Of a DNA stretch of 34,958 nucleotides, positions 7,435 through 14,773 are shown in pieces. Location: positions 1 to 34,958 of IMG/VR virus record IMGVR_UViG_3300021963_005132; one strand, given 5' to 3'. The DNA is from a virus. Both the position numbers and the translations under genes were made by a program. Numbering within the stretch: the stretch's first letter is position 1; each line of letters begins with the position of its first letter. A model generated the notes under the pieces. The model made no database searches and had not been told where the DNA came from. It saw only the letters and a list, made by a program, of their open reading frames with translations.

Positions 7435-8514
7435 ATGACATACAAGTACAAAAAGCTTGTGGCAATGCTTTTTGTTATGATAACTGGGAGTATTAATGCA
7501 CAGACATTAATCAATCAGGGCACTTATGACTCAAAGAGTCTAGTTGACACCAACAGTACCACTACCAGTACAAGTACGATTAACACCAACAACGTTAATA
7601 GCGGCACAGTAACTACTAACAATAATACTGTGTTAAGTGGCGGTACAACCAACACTAATAACAACAATAACGTTAATAGTGGCACAATGACCAACAACAA
7701 TAACAATAACAACGTTATGAGCGGTTCGGTTACCTATACAAATAACAACAACAACGTTAACAGCGGTACTCAAACGTTTAACAATAACAACGTTAACACG
7801 GGTGACATGACTAACCGCAATATTAATACAAGCACCAGTGTAAATACTAATAATAATGTTAACACTGGTGATATGACAAACCGTAATATTAATACTAGTA
7901 CGTCTACTTCAAACAATACCAATAATAACATTAACAGCGGTACAATGACCAATAATAACAATAATGTTAATACTGGTACAATGACTAACAACAACAACAA
8001 TACAAGTACGAGCGCTAATCAAAACGTTAATCAAAACAATAACGTTAATAGCGGAGATATGACTAATCGTAATATCAATACCAGTGATATTACGCAACGT
8101 GTTATTCAACCTCCTCCAACCGCAGTTGCGCCTACCATGATGTCAGGCGGTAATGCTGACTTATGTAGCACAGGAACAAGTGGTAGCGTACAAACTCAAA
8201 TCTTTGGTGTAAGCAGTGGTGGAACAGTCCGTGATATGAATTGCGAACGCTTAAAGTTATCTAAAACCCTGTATGACATGGGCATGAAAGTGGCCGCAGT
8301 TGCTACCATGTGCCAAGACCGTAGAGTTTTTGATGCCATGATGGCCGCAGGTACACCTTGCCCTTATGAAGGTCAAATCGGTGCTCAGGCTAAAGCTTCT
8401 TGGGAAGCTAACGCAGATAAAATACCAAAGTTAGACGAGGCAAAAACAGATGACACATATAAGAAAGTTGGCATTGGCGCTCTTCTTGGGGCTCTTGTGT
8501 TCAAGTTATTCTAA
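7435..8514 (+). CDS. Exported Asn-rich repeat protein with C-terminal membrane segment
   Basis: A 359-residue protein with signal peptide (MTYKYKKLVAMLFVMITGSINA, cut before Gln23). Residues about 45-220 are a low-complexity array built from variants of NNNNVNSGTMT and NRNINTST, almost only Asn, Thr, Ser, Gly and Val. The regular alternation suggests a beta-solenoid or amyloid-like fibre, by inference. A non-repetitive domain of about 110 residues follows, with four Cys (CSTG, MNCERL, TMCQD, TPCPYEG), then a short hydrophobic tail ([15 protein letters not shown]) that may sit in a membrane. AAAAGGAAAAGTAA precedes the ATG. Its last 65 bases overlap the signal peptide of the next gene in another frame. 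Function unknown; surface fibre, virion appendage or envelope-associated protein are options. Confidence 0.85.
   Translation: MTYKYKKLVAMLFVMITGSINAQTLINQGTYDSKSLVDTNSTTTSTSTINTNNVNSGTVTTNNNTVLSGGTTNTNNNNNVNSGTMTNNNNNNNVMSGSVTYTNNNNNVNSGTQTFNNNNVNTGDMTNRNINTSTSVNTNNNVNTGDMTNRNINTSTSTSNNTNNNINSGTMTNNNNNVNTGTMTNNNNNTSTSANQNVNQNNNVNSGDMTNRNINTSDITQRVIQPPPTAVAPTMMSGGNADLCSTGTSGSVQTQIFGVSSGGTVRDMNCERLKLSKTLYDMGMKVAAVATMCQDRRVFDAMMAAGTPCPYEGQIGAQAKASWEANADKIPKLDEAKTDDTYKKVGIGALLGALVFKLF
7564..8090 (+). repeat. Degenerate tandem repeats encoding Asn-rich array
   Basis: Imperfect units of the type AACAATAACGTTAATAGCGG recur through the gene at spacings of about 45-75 bases. Units differ mostly at synonymous positions, so selection seems to act on the protein and the array is old or kept from recombining. 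Confidence 0.7.
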
Positions 8515-10336
8515 CAGTCAATCTATTGACCCTGTTACCGGTAATTTAATAAATTACGGTATTGGTCCCACGGAAACAACAAGTACGTGGAACAACGGTG
8601 TCTATGTCAACCAACTGTGCTTTGGAGCAGGACAACCGGGTAACTGTGGTCCAAATCCCAGCATTAGAGAAGGAAACAATATCAACTTCTCTTACGGTAC
8701 TGTAGACTTAAATCAAATTGTTAATATAAACAAGGCCCTATCTATCGGTGGAAGCGGTGTACAACTTAGCGGGTTCAACTTTGGCTTTATGGCCAAGAAC
8801 GGCAACGGTTGGGATGATGGTAGACAAGATTACCTGGGTGCGTATGTTAAATTTTACAATTCAGCAGGCAGTCTTGCCTCAACTTATGATTACACAGCAC
8901 AGACTAATCAAAAATATAACTGGACACTGTTTAACTTTAGTGAAACATTTGCCAGTCCAGTTGCCGCTTCAACCTATAGTAATGCACAAGTGGGGTTTAT
9001 AGGTCGTGATAATAACTTTTGGGCAGGTACGTATGGCCCTGAAATTTACAATGTGAACTTCAGTTTAAAGTATTCAGTTAGACCCGACCCGTGTATTGCT
9101 GATCCATTATCAAGTCCTACTTGTCCAGGATATGCACTAGCTACTGTTAAAAATTCCATATTAGGATCCACAGTATCAAATGCATCTGTGACATCGTTTG
9201 TACCTGCGCCTAACTATGCATTAATTTCTCCTGGGCCAGCGGCAGGCCCAGATCCTACTAATCCTGTCCCAGGACCGCAAGGACCACAAGGACCGATGGG
9301 GTCACAAGGACCGATGGGGTCACAAGGACCGATGGGGTCACAAGGTCCGGCAGCAGGTCCGCAGGGACAAGATTCAAATCCAAATTCTATCGGCCCTATG
9401 GACAGTCCATCACAACCAGGTCCACAAGGTCCACAACAAGGGCCTGCCGCTGGCCCACAACCTGCAGGTGGGCCGCCACAACAAACACAGTCTGCTCCAC
9501 AACCGAGTTCAGGTCCAAGTCAAGCAGGACCGGCTGCAGGTCCAAATAGATCAAACGATGGCCCTAAAATGACTCCAGGCGCTGCATTAAGTATAGCAAG
9601 AACCGCGCAGGAAAAAGATAAAGCAGTACAGGCAACTGCTGTACAAACCGCAACAAGAGCATTCGAAAGTGCTATGCAAAGTTCGCAAACTGCCAGCAGT
9701 ACTGCAATTGCTATGAACCAAGACATGAGCGCGAATAGTGCTACTGCCGCGGCACAATTTGCCAGTCAGGCGACCCAGTCAAGTATGCAAATGTCTGGAC
9801 AAACGCAACAAATAAACAATGCAGGTCAAGCATATAACGGTACTGGACTTTCTGTTGCCAAAGCCAGTACAAGTATATTCAATGTAGACAGTTTAAATAG
9901 TTCTACAACAGGTCAATCGTCTAGCCAAACTTTATCGGTAACGCAATTCCGTAATGAATCAAAAAATTATGAAGTAGAAGAACCTCCAATGCAAGTAGCC
10001 GGATTTGGAGGCATAGGCAAAGCCGGAAATCCATTGTCAGATATGATGAATCAACGAATGGACATGATGCAAACTAACGTGGAACAACGTACTGAATCTG
10101 TTAAAAAGAATGTACAACCAAACGACTTAGCCGGTGGCGTTGATGTTGCCGCTATGGCACAGATTCCAAAAGGGTATGAAGCATACAGCTTAATTGTACT
10201 ACGCGATGCTCCTTTTTATAAACCTGAAACAATATACAAAAACAACCGAACAGTTGACAATGTAAGATTACTAAGAGGGTTAACAGGTGGCAGTGATGCC
10301 AAACATCAACAAATGGTTGATCAACAATACAAATAA
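8450..10336 (+). CDS. Exported collagen-like protein
   Basis: A 628-residue protein with signal peptide ([23 protein letters not shown]). Residues about 24-220 form a folded, beta-rich, aromatic domain containing Cys pairs. Residues about 263-375 are Gly-Pro-Gln and Gly-x-y triplets ([18 protein letters not shown] and related), interrupted, collagen-like. A long Ala/Gln/Ser-rich helical region and a C-terminal domain ([36 protein letters not shown]) follow. Collagen-like regions trimerise and are common in phage fibres, but a cleavable signal peptide is unusual for a virion protein. The start overlaps the previous gene by 65 bases, suggesting coupling. I do not recognise a family for the terminal domains. 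Confidence 0.85.
   Translation: MTHIRKLALALFLGLLCSSYSNSQSIDPVTGNLINYGIGPTETTSTWNNGVYVNQLCFGAGQPGNCGPNPSIREGNNINFSYGTVDLNQIVNINKALSIGGSGVQLSGFNFGFMAKNGNGWDDGRQDYLGAYVKFYNSAGSLASTYDYTAQTNQKYNWTLFNFSETFASPVAASTYSNAQVGFIGRDNNFWAGTYGPEIYNVNFSLKYSVRPDPCIADPLSSPTCPGYALATVKNSILGSTVSNASVTSFVPAPNYALISPGPAAGPDPTNPVPGPQGPQGPMGSQGPMGSQGPMGSQGPAAGPQGQDSNPNSIGPMDSPSQPGPQGPQQGPAAGPQPAGGPPQQTQSAPQPSSGPSQAGPAAGPNRSNDGPKMTPGAALSIARTAQEKDKAVQATAVQTATRAFESAMQSSQTASSTAIAMNQDMSANSATAAAQFASQATQSSMQMSGQTQQINNAGQAYNGTGLSVAKASTSIFNVDSLNSSTTGQSSSQTLSVTQFRNESKNYEVEEPPMQVAGFGGIGKAGNPLSDMMNQRMDMMQTNVEQRTESVKKNVQPNDLAGGVDVAAMAQIPKGYEAYSLIVLRDAPFYKPETIYKNNRTVDNVRLLRGLTGGSDAKHQQMVDQQYK
9290..9343 (+). repeat. Three perfect 18-bp tandem repeats
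   Basis: Three identical copies of GGACCGATGGGGTCACAA encode GPMGSQ within the collagen-like region. Identity at DNA level, unlike the neighbouring degenerate triplets, indicates a recent expansion and a likely length-variable spot. Confidence 0.9.
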
Positions 10337-10345
10337 GGAAGTAAA

Positions 10346-10942
10346 ATGGCAGAAGAAATTAAGAACGTTAACGCTAAGATTGACGAAGCAGAAGCAGCAG
10401 TAAAGAAGTATGCAAGTAAAGACACTGTTATCAGTATTGGTGGTTATGAATTTACACCTGCAAAACTCATGGTTGCATTTACCTTAGTATCATCTACACT
10501 AGGTGGGTTGTATGGTGCTTTTGAAGTATACAAAGATTATCAAGGCATGAAGAAAAAGATTGCTGAATATGTTACCCCTGACTTAACTGAAATTTATAAG
10601 AAGATGGAAGTGTTGGACGCTAATACCAGTAAGATGGTTGAGTATACAGATACAATTAAGATAGACCTTAAAGGTGATGTTCGTAGATTGGAAAGTGTAG
10701 TTGAGAATGTTGAGCGTAGTAGCAAGACTGATCAACGACTAACCGATACTGGAATGAAAGAAATCAAACGTGATGTTGATGGAACTGTAAAAGAAATTAA
10801 ACGCGATGTTGATGCAACTTTAAAAGACATCAATCGCGAACTGGTCAAGAATCAAAAAGAAACACAAACTGAAATAAGAGCTCTAAGAACTGAAGTAGAT
10901 TCTAAAATTAAAAAGGCATTGGATAATCCATTGTCAAACTAA
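10346..10942 (+). CDS. Membrane-anchored coiled-coil protein
   Basis: A 198-residue protein with a short acidic N-terminal helix, one predicted membrane segment (KLMVAFTLVSSTLGGLYGAFEVY, about residues 39-61), then a long charged helical region to the end. Residues about 135-165 contain a near-repeat MKEIKRDVDGTVKEIKRDVDATLKDINREL, typical of a coiled coil. It has no signal peptide. The ATG follows AAGGAAGTAAA, 9 bases after the collagen-like gene stop, so it is in the same operon. The architecture resembles spacer or tether proteins linking the inner membrane to something else. Function unknown. Confidence 0.8.
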   Translation: MAEEIKNVNAKIDEAEAAVKKYASKDTVISIGGYEFTPAKLMVAFTLVSSTLGGLYGAFEVYKDYQGMKKKIAEYVTPDLTEIYKKMEVLDANTSKMVEYTDTIKIDLKGDVRRLESVVENVERSSKTDQRLTDTGMKEIKRDVDGTVKEIKRDVDATLKDINRELVKNQKETQTEIRALRTEVDSKIKKALDNPLSN

Positions 10943-10943
10943 A

Positions 10944-11084
10944 ATGTTCGGCACTGCTCTCGCTATCTACATGTACGTACAAGCACCACAATGTATTAGG
11001 TGGACTTGGAGTGGCGATGTTTATAATAGAAAAGTGGTATGTTTAGAGTGGCGTAAAAAAGAGAAAGAGGAAAAAAAGAAATGA
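10944..11084 (+). CDS. Tiny basic hypothetical protein
   Basis: A 46-residue reading frame, MFGTALAIYMYVQAPQCIRWTW and onward, ending in a Lys/Glu tail (RKKEKEEKKK). It starts one base after the stop codon of the preceding gene and its TGA overlaps the ATG of the next (ATGA), which strongly suggests a translated, coupled gene. The N-terminal 14 residues are hydrophobic but short for a membrane helix. There are two Cys. Function unknown. Confidence 0.6.
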   Translation: MFGTALAIYMYVQAPQCIRWTWSGDVYNRKVVCLEWRKKEKEEKKK

Positions 11085-11578
11085 TTGATCCTATCACAGC
11101 ACTTGCAGGCATTACGTCTGCAATTAGCATGGTTAAGAAGGCGGCAAAAGTAGCCAACGACTTAGGTTCTCTTGCCCCAATGATTGGCAAAATGTTTGAT
11201 GCCAAGAGCACCGCAACAAAAGCATTAGTTGAAGCTAAGAAATCTAAGAAAAGTTCTAACATGGGAACCGCTCTCCAGATTGAGATGGCGTTAGAGCAGG
11301 CCAGAGCTTTTGAAGAAGAACTAAAATTACTGTTTATGCAGACAGGCAAGATTGACGTATGGAATAAAATCAAGGCTCGTCAAGCAGAAATGGATGCAGA
11401 CGATGCTAATGATATAAGACTCCATAATGCACAAGAACGCAAACGTAAACAAAAAGAAGCAGAGTTAAATGAATGGGCAATGATTATAGGTGCAGTTTCA
11501 TTTATCGTATTCCTATTTGCAATCGGTAGTTATGAACTGATACAATGGTGTCAAACAAGTGCAAGGTGTGGAAGATGA
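11081..11578 (+). CDS. Coiled-coil protein with C-terminal membrane helix
   Basis: A 165-residue protein. The N terminus (MIDPITALAGITSAISMVKKAAKVANDLGSL) is an Ala/Gly-rich amphipathic helix; residues about 60-132 are charged and helical (EQARAFEEELKLL, NAQERKRKQKEAELNEW); one membrane helix (MIIGAVSFIVFLFAIGSYELI) lies near residues 134-154. From memory, proteins starting this way occur in other marine T4-like phages without assigned function. It is coupled at both ends by ATGA overlaps. The layout suggests a membrane-anchored complex with its neighbours; membrane remodelling is one possibility. Confidence 0.78.
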   Translation: MIDPITALAGITSAISMVKKAAKVANDLGSLAPMIGKMFDAKSTATKALVEAKKSKKSSNMGTALQIEMALEQARAFEEELKLLFMQTGKIDVWNKIKARQAEMDADDANDIRLHNAQERKRKQKEAELNEWAMIIGAVSFIVFLFAIGSYELIQWCQTSARCGR

Positions 11579-11727
11579 ACGAATATCAAAAAACTTTTGA
11601 TATGTGTTTAAAGATATTTGTATATGGTAGCGTGGCATTATACTTTTTAGGGTTCTTAAAATTCTTACCTGATGACTTATCGAATAGATTGGTTAATGGT
11701 TTGATAGGTAGATTTTTACCTGGTTAA
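11575..11727 (+). CDS. Small single-pass membrane protein
   Basis: A 50-residue protein, MNEYQKTFDMCLKIFVYGSVALYFLGFLKFLPDDL and onward, with one predicted membrane helix at about residues 11-28. The ATG at 11575 overlaps the preceding stop codon; a longer frame from 11545 would lie wholly inside the upstream gene and is rejected. Small hydrophobic proteins in lysis cassettes can be holins, but there is no endolysin beside it, so no function is assigned. Confidence 0.7.
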   Translation: MNEYQKTFDMCLKIFVYGSVALYFLGFLKFLPDDLSNRLVNGLIGRFLPG

Positions 11728-11748
11728 TAAATAATAAAGGAGAAAATT

Positions 11749-11865
11749 ATGTTAGATATTTTACTTTGGGTAGCAGTAGGTGCATTTATTGGCTGGAATT
11801 TTCCCCAACCATTCTGGGCTAAAATGATGCAAGAAAAAATACAAGCAATGATTGCAAAGAAATAA
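11749..11865 (+). CDS. Tiny single-pass membrane protein
   Basis: A 38-residue frame, MLDILLWVAVGAFIGWNFPQPFWAKMMQEKIQAMIAKK, preceded by AAAGGAGAAAATT, an excellent ribosome-binding site. Residues 1-18 form a short hydrophobic helix, followed by a basic amphipathic tail. An ATAAATA sequence at 11727-11733 could be a weak late promoter. The size and charge pattern fit small phage membrane proteins, but function is unknown. Confidence 0.68.
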   Translation: MLDILLWVAVGAFIGWNFPQPFWAKMMQEKIQAMIAKK

Positions 11866-11875
11866 AGGAAGAAGT

Positions 11876-12424
11876 ATGGCAGAAGAAAAAAAACCTTTAA
11901 GCAGAAGTGAACGTGAAGCTCAGATCAAAGACAAAGCAGGGTGGCTTATTACCGTACTTGCTGCTCTTCTGGCCATTAATACCTATATTGCTTCTGGCAA
12001 TAGTTCTAAGGTATTAAACAATACTATTAAAGCAAACGATACCTGGGCTTTTTATCAAGCTAAGTCTATTAAGCAGACACTGGCTGAAATGGCTAGAGAC
12101 GATGCAGTTGAAAGAAAACAATTTGATAAAGCAGATAAGTTAACTGCAAAGATTAATAGATATGAGAGTGAACCTGCAACAGGTGAGGGTAAGAAAGAGT
12201 TGATGGCTAAGGCTCGTGCACTAGAAGCAGAGCGCGACGAAGTTCGTAAATCAGGCCCCTGGATGACGTTTGCAGGATCAGGCTTTCAGATCTCAATTGT
12301 GTTACTATCTGCTAGTATCTTAGCTGTTGCTCCTGCCCTGTACGTTGCAAGTATTATAGTCGGAGCTTTATCTGCGTTACTAATGAGTCAAGGAATATGG
12401 CTCTGGTTACCGTTAACTCTGTGA
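11876..12424 (+). CDS. Membrane protein, last gene of the plus-strand block
   Basis: A 182-residue protein starting MAEEKKPLSRSEREAQIKDK. A first membrane helix (GWLITVLAALLAINTYIA) is at about residues 22-39; a helical, charged soluble region of about 80 residues follows; the C terminus holds two close membrane helices (FQISIVLLSASILAVAPALYVASIIVGALSALLMSQGIW, given here as one stretch of two helices). AAAGGAAGAAGT precedes the ATG; a start at 11852 has no such site. It ends 12 bases into the 3' end of the convergent peptidase gene, with no terminator visible between them. Function unknown. Confidence 0.75.
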   Translation: MAEEKKPLSRSEREAQIKDKAGWLITVLAALLAINTYIASGNSSKVLNNTIKANDTWAFYQAKSIKQTLAEMARDDAVERKQFDKADKLTAKINRYESEPATGEGKKELMAKARALEAERDEVRKSGPWMTFAGSGFQISIVLLSASILAVAPALYVASIIVGALSALLMSQGIWLWLPLTL

Positions 12425-13120
12425 TACAATAAATTCGGCTTCAGGTATTCGTACCTTGCCGTTTTTACTTCCAAGTATGATAACGATACGGCGGCCAACT
12501 TCTGTATCTACCATCATCACAATGCAACCACCGGCTGCATTTGTCGTTCCGGTCTTACTAACAATAAAGCTATGACGCTTACCAACAATAGGGTTGGTGT
12601 TATTAAACGTCTGTACTTGCTTACCAGTCTTAATAGTCAGTACAGCTGTCTGACTAGCTTTAACAATTTCAGGATAGTAACTTGCTTCAAATACCAGTTT
12701 CAGCAGATCTAAGGCTGTGCTAATGTTCATTGGACTGAGACCGGTTGGGTCAATAAACTTTGTTTTAATCATCCCTAAAACATAAGCTTTTTCATTCATG
12801 TATCGAATACATTGAAACCGACCACCTGGAAAATTATCACATAATACTTTAGCAGAATTATTATCTGATTTTACTAAAGCCAGTTGAATGTGTTGCTCTC
12901 TTGTATACTTACCGAGCTTCTCTTGCATATTTTGATTATTATCAAGTACAGCCATTACAGTCATTAGCTTAGTAATACTGGCGATAGAACGAACTACATT
13001 AATATTTGAACCTTCAATCAAGTTACCCTGAACATCAGTCTCCAACCAGCTCTGGGCGGTAATGTTAACTGCAAACGCATTACTAACAAATAGTAATGCG
13101 GCAAGTACAAACAACTTCAT
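12413..13120 (-). CDS. Exported D-Ala-D-Ala carboxypeptidase/endopeptidase-like protein (S11)
   Basis: A 235-residue penicillin-binding-protein-type serine peptidase. A signal peptide (MKLFVLAALLFVSNAFA) precedes the catalytic set: SxxK as SITK (48-51), SxN as SDN (85-87) and KTG at 189-191, in correct order and spacing for S11 enzymes such as DacA or PBP7. It lacks the C-terminal beta domain and membrane anchor of DacA, so it may be a soluble periplasmic enzyme. It would trim or cut peptidoglycan cross-links. Phages usually use amidases or lysozymes; a role in wall editing during infection, slow lysis or superinfection control is inference. A start at the ATG at 13120 has AGGG about 8 bases upstream. 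Confidence 0.88.
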   Translation of the reverse strand: MKLFVLAALLFVSNAFAVNITAQSWLETDVQGNLIEGSNINVVRSIASITKLMTVMAVLDNNQNMQEKLGKYTREQHIQLALVKSDNNSAKVLCDNFPGGRFQCIRYMNEKAYVLGMIKTKFIDPTGLSPMNISTALDLLKLVFEASYYPEIVKASQTAVLTIKTGKQVQTFNNTNPIVGKRHSFIVSKTGTTNAAGGCIVMMVDTEVGRRIVIILGSKNGKVRIPEAEFIVSQS

Positions 13121-13151
13121 TAGTTATACCCTAAAATAATATTAGGAGAAA

Positions 13152-13226
13152 TGGTTGCGGGGGAAGGAGTCGCACCTACGACCTCGGGATTATGAGTCCC
13201 GCGCTCTTCTACTGAGCTACCCCGCG
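13152..13226 (-). tRNA. tRNA with CAT anticodon, initiator (fMet)-like
   Basis: A cloverleaf with anticodon loop CTCATAA and genome-encoded CCA (plus-strand TGG at 13152). C1 faces A72, an unpaired first position and the hallmark of bacterial initiator tRNA; G2-G7 pair fully with C66-C71. The anticodon stem has three G-C pairs but shifted by one position from the GGG/CCC of E. coli tRNA-fMet, and the T loop reads TGCGACT rather than TTCGA. Initiator identity is likely but not certain; it stands alone, away from the tRNA cluster. Confidence 0.8.
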
Positions 13227-13297
13227 ATTGTTTTTGCTTTATATCACTCGGGTAAATAGCAGCCACAAACTTAAGCCTATTTTTACCATTCATAATA

Positions 13298-13675
13298 TCA
13301 TTTGGTATGAATTGTGCCATTTGTTTGACTATCCCCGGGTGCTACCCTGTAATTATCTTCTACTGAATCAGGTGTTGATACTTCTATTATAGTACCCTCT
13401 TCAATACATATCAACTGATGGGGTAGTAACGGCTTATTGTGCCATGTATCCCCTTGATATAATTGAACGAATTTTTCTGAAGCATCGGTAGTATCGATCC
13501 AACGAACCTCAAACCTACCCGATAGCACATACCACGTTTCATCTTTCTGTGCATGAAAATGCATAGAAAATTTTGATGCTCTTTTAAAGTGTAAAAGCTT
13601 ACCACAATATTTATCATTGGTAGCCCAGATCAGCTCGTGGCCCCAACCCTTCTCTACAAAGCCTTCTAAACGCAT
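13298..13675 (-). CDS. Cupin-fold protein, mannose-6-phosphate isomerase-like
   Basis: A 125-residue single-domain cupin. The metal-binding region is visible as SMHFHAQKDETWYVLSG and GDTWHNKPLLPHQLICIEEG, with His and Glu ligands at expected spacing. Such small cupins often accompany sugar-nucleotide operons and may be sugar-phosphate isomerases or epimerases, though many are uncharacterised. Its ATG overlaps the stop of the heptose kinase gene, so it belongs to the ADP-heptose operon. It might replace an isomerase missing from the pathway, but this is speculation. Confidence 0.8.
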   Translation of the reverse strand: MRLEGFVEKGWGHELIWATNDKYCGKLLHFKRASKFSMHFHAQKDETWYVLSGRFEVRWIDTTDASEKFVQLYQGDTWHNKPLLPHQLICIEEGTIIEVSTPDSVEDNYRVAPGDSQTNGTIHTK

Positions 13676-14418
13676 ACTATTTCCTCTAACGTGGGAGCAT
13701 ATACACCCATGTGTTGTACTGTTACTGACCCTGCCTGTACAGCAAATGCAATTGCTGTTGACATCTTACGTTCAAGAAGATATCCATATACTAAGGCGGC
13801 TAAGAATGTATCACCTGCGCCACAGACGTCAACAACGTCGATGTCAACTGCCGGGTACTGCCTACCCTTATACCGGGCACCTTGTTTACCTGTGGTTACA
13901 ATTAATTCTGTAGGAAATGTCCTTGCTAAGCTATTCTCCGAGCTATTAATTTTAACTATTGCTCCCTCAAATCTGGCCAAGTCAGTTTTCTTCGTGTCAA
14001 TAAAAATTGGCACAGAAGTCGTTTGAATTAACTGTTCAACTAATTCATATGTAACAACACCCTTGTCATAATCTGAGATAACTATTGCATCATAGTTAAG
14101 TGTAACATTTGGTAATATATCTACGGGGACAGCAAACACGTCCTGGTCAATACGAACTATATGATGACCTGTTCTACTATCGATAAGTCTAATTTTTCTT
14201 GATGGTTCACGGGTAATAAGCGTTACCTCGCAACCTAGTTTTTCTAGATTATTCCTGACATTATAAACCATGCCTGGTTTTTCTTCCGAGCGAAGATATT
14301 TAAAAATAGGAACCGGGGCTTCCGGGCTTATGCGATCTACTGTACCGTACTGGTACTCATCGATACAGCTATCACCTATTAATAATATTTGATATGGTTC
14401 TTGTGGAGGAGTAATCAT
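13666..14418 (-). CDS. hldE-N: PfkB-type heptose-7-phosphate kinase (HldE N-domain-like)
   Basis: A 250-residue ribokinase-family protein. DSCIDEYQYG at the start, RISPEAPVPIFKY (characteristic of RfaE/HldE) and the ATP-site motif DVCGAGDTF near residues 200-208 are visible. HldE domain I phosphorylates D-glycero-beta-D-manno-heptose 7-phosphate at C1. It is somewhat shorter than the bacterial domain (about 315 residues). In bacteria this domain is usually fused to the nucleotidyltransferase; here they are separate, overlapping genes in inverted order. The frame can be extended to TTG codons at 14430, but ATG 14418 is preferred. It overlaps its upstream neighbour by 47 bases. Confidence 0.87.
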   Translation of the reverse strand: MITPPQEPYQILLIGDSCIDEYQYGTVDRISPEAPVPIFKYLRSEEKPGMVYNVRNNLEKLGCEVTLITREPSRKIRLIDSRTGHHIVRIDQDVFAVPVDILPNVTLNYDAIVISDYDKGVVTYELVEQLIQTTSVPIFIDTKKTDLARFEGAIVKINSSENSLARTFPTELIVTTGKQGARYKGRQYPAVDIDVVDVCGAGDTFLAALVYGYLLERKMSTAIAFAVQAGSVTVQHMGVYAPTLEEIVCV

Positions 14419-14773
14419 CAATGCGTTCAAAAAATTCTAATCGTTTAGCATACTGACTGCCTATCACAGTCTTATTGCGCCAGTCACTACCTACTACCAT
14501 TATAGAGGGTTTGATCTGTTTAATCCACATCTCAAGCTCCTCGTCACTACTGAATACTTCCACTTCATCTACTGCCTTAAGATTAAGTAACATAGTCTTA
14601 CGCTGAAATGAATCGTAAATAGGTCTTGACGGACCTTTTAACTGTTTAATTCTCTCATCACTATCAATAGCTACAAATAACTTATCACCTAAGCTCTTAG
14701 CATAATTAAGAAGAGCCAGATGACCAAGATGTAAAATGTCAAATGTACCATTAACAAAGACAGACTTAGACAC
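14372..14773 (-). CDS. hldE-C: Heptose-1-phosphate nucleotidyltransferase (HldE C-domain-like)
   Basis: A 133-residue cytidylyltransferase-fold enzyme. FVNGTFDILHLGHLALLNYA carries the nucleotide-binding HxGH, and DDYSSTRTISNI near the C terminus matches the conserved STR region of RfaE domain II; VVGSDWRNKTVIG is also typical. It should transfer AMP to heptose 1-phosphate. The start is a GTG that overlaps the stop of the epimerase gene. Related enzymes include glycerol-3-phosphate cytidylyltransferases, but the kinase and epimerase beside it favour the heptose pathway. Confidence 0.87.
   Translation of the reverse strand: MSKSVFVNGTFDILHLGHLALLNYAKSLGDKLFVAIDSDERIKQLKGPSRPIYDSFQRKTMLLNLKAVDEVEVFSSDEELEMWIKQIKPSIMVVGSDWRNKTVIGSQYAKRLEFFERIDDYSSTRTISNIINR

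Noticed and set aside
7564-8090. CRISPR array
   Set aside because: Repeat units are degenerate, vary in spacing and encode an open protein array; there are no unique spacers or cas genes.
7524-8109. Leu/Val-rich minus-strand frames opposite the Asn-rich gene
   Set aside because: They are antisense readings of Asn/Thr codon repeats, which give Leu, Val and Ile runs; no start signals.
11575-11865. Holin pair
   Set aside because: Small single-pass proteins fit in size, but no endolysin or spanin gene is beside them, so a lysis call would be guesswork.
13120-13320. 66-residue minus-strand frame across the initiator-like tRNA
   Set aside because: Most of it is the translation of the tRNA itself (RGSSVEERGTHNPEVVGATPS pattern); no good ribosome-binding site and it overlaps the cupin gene end.
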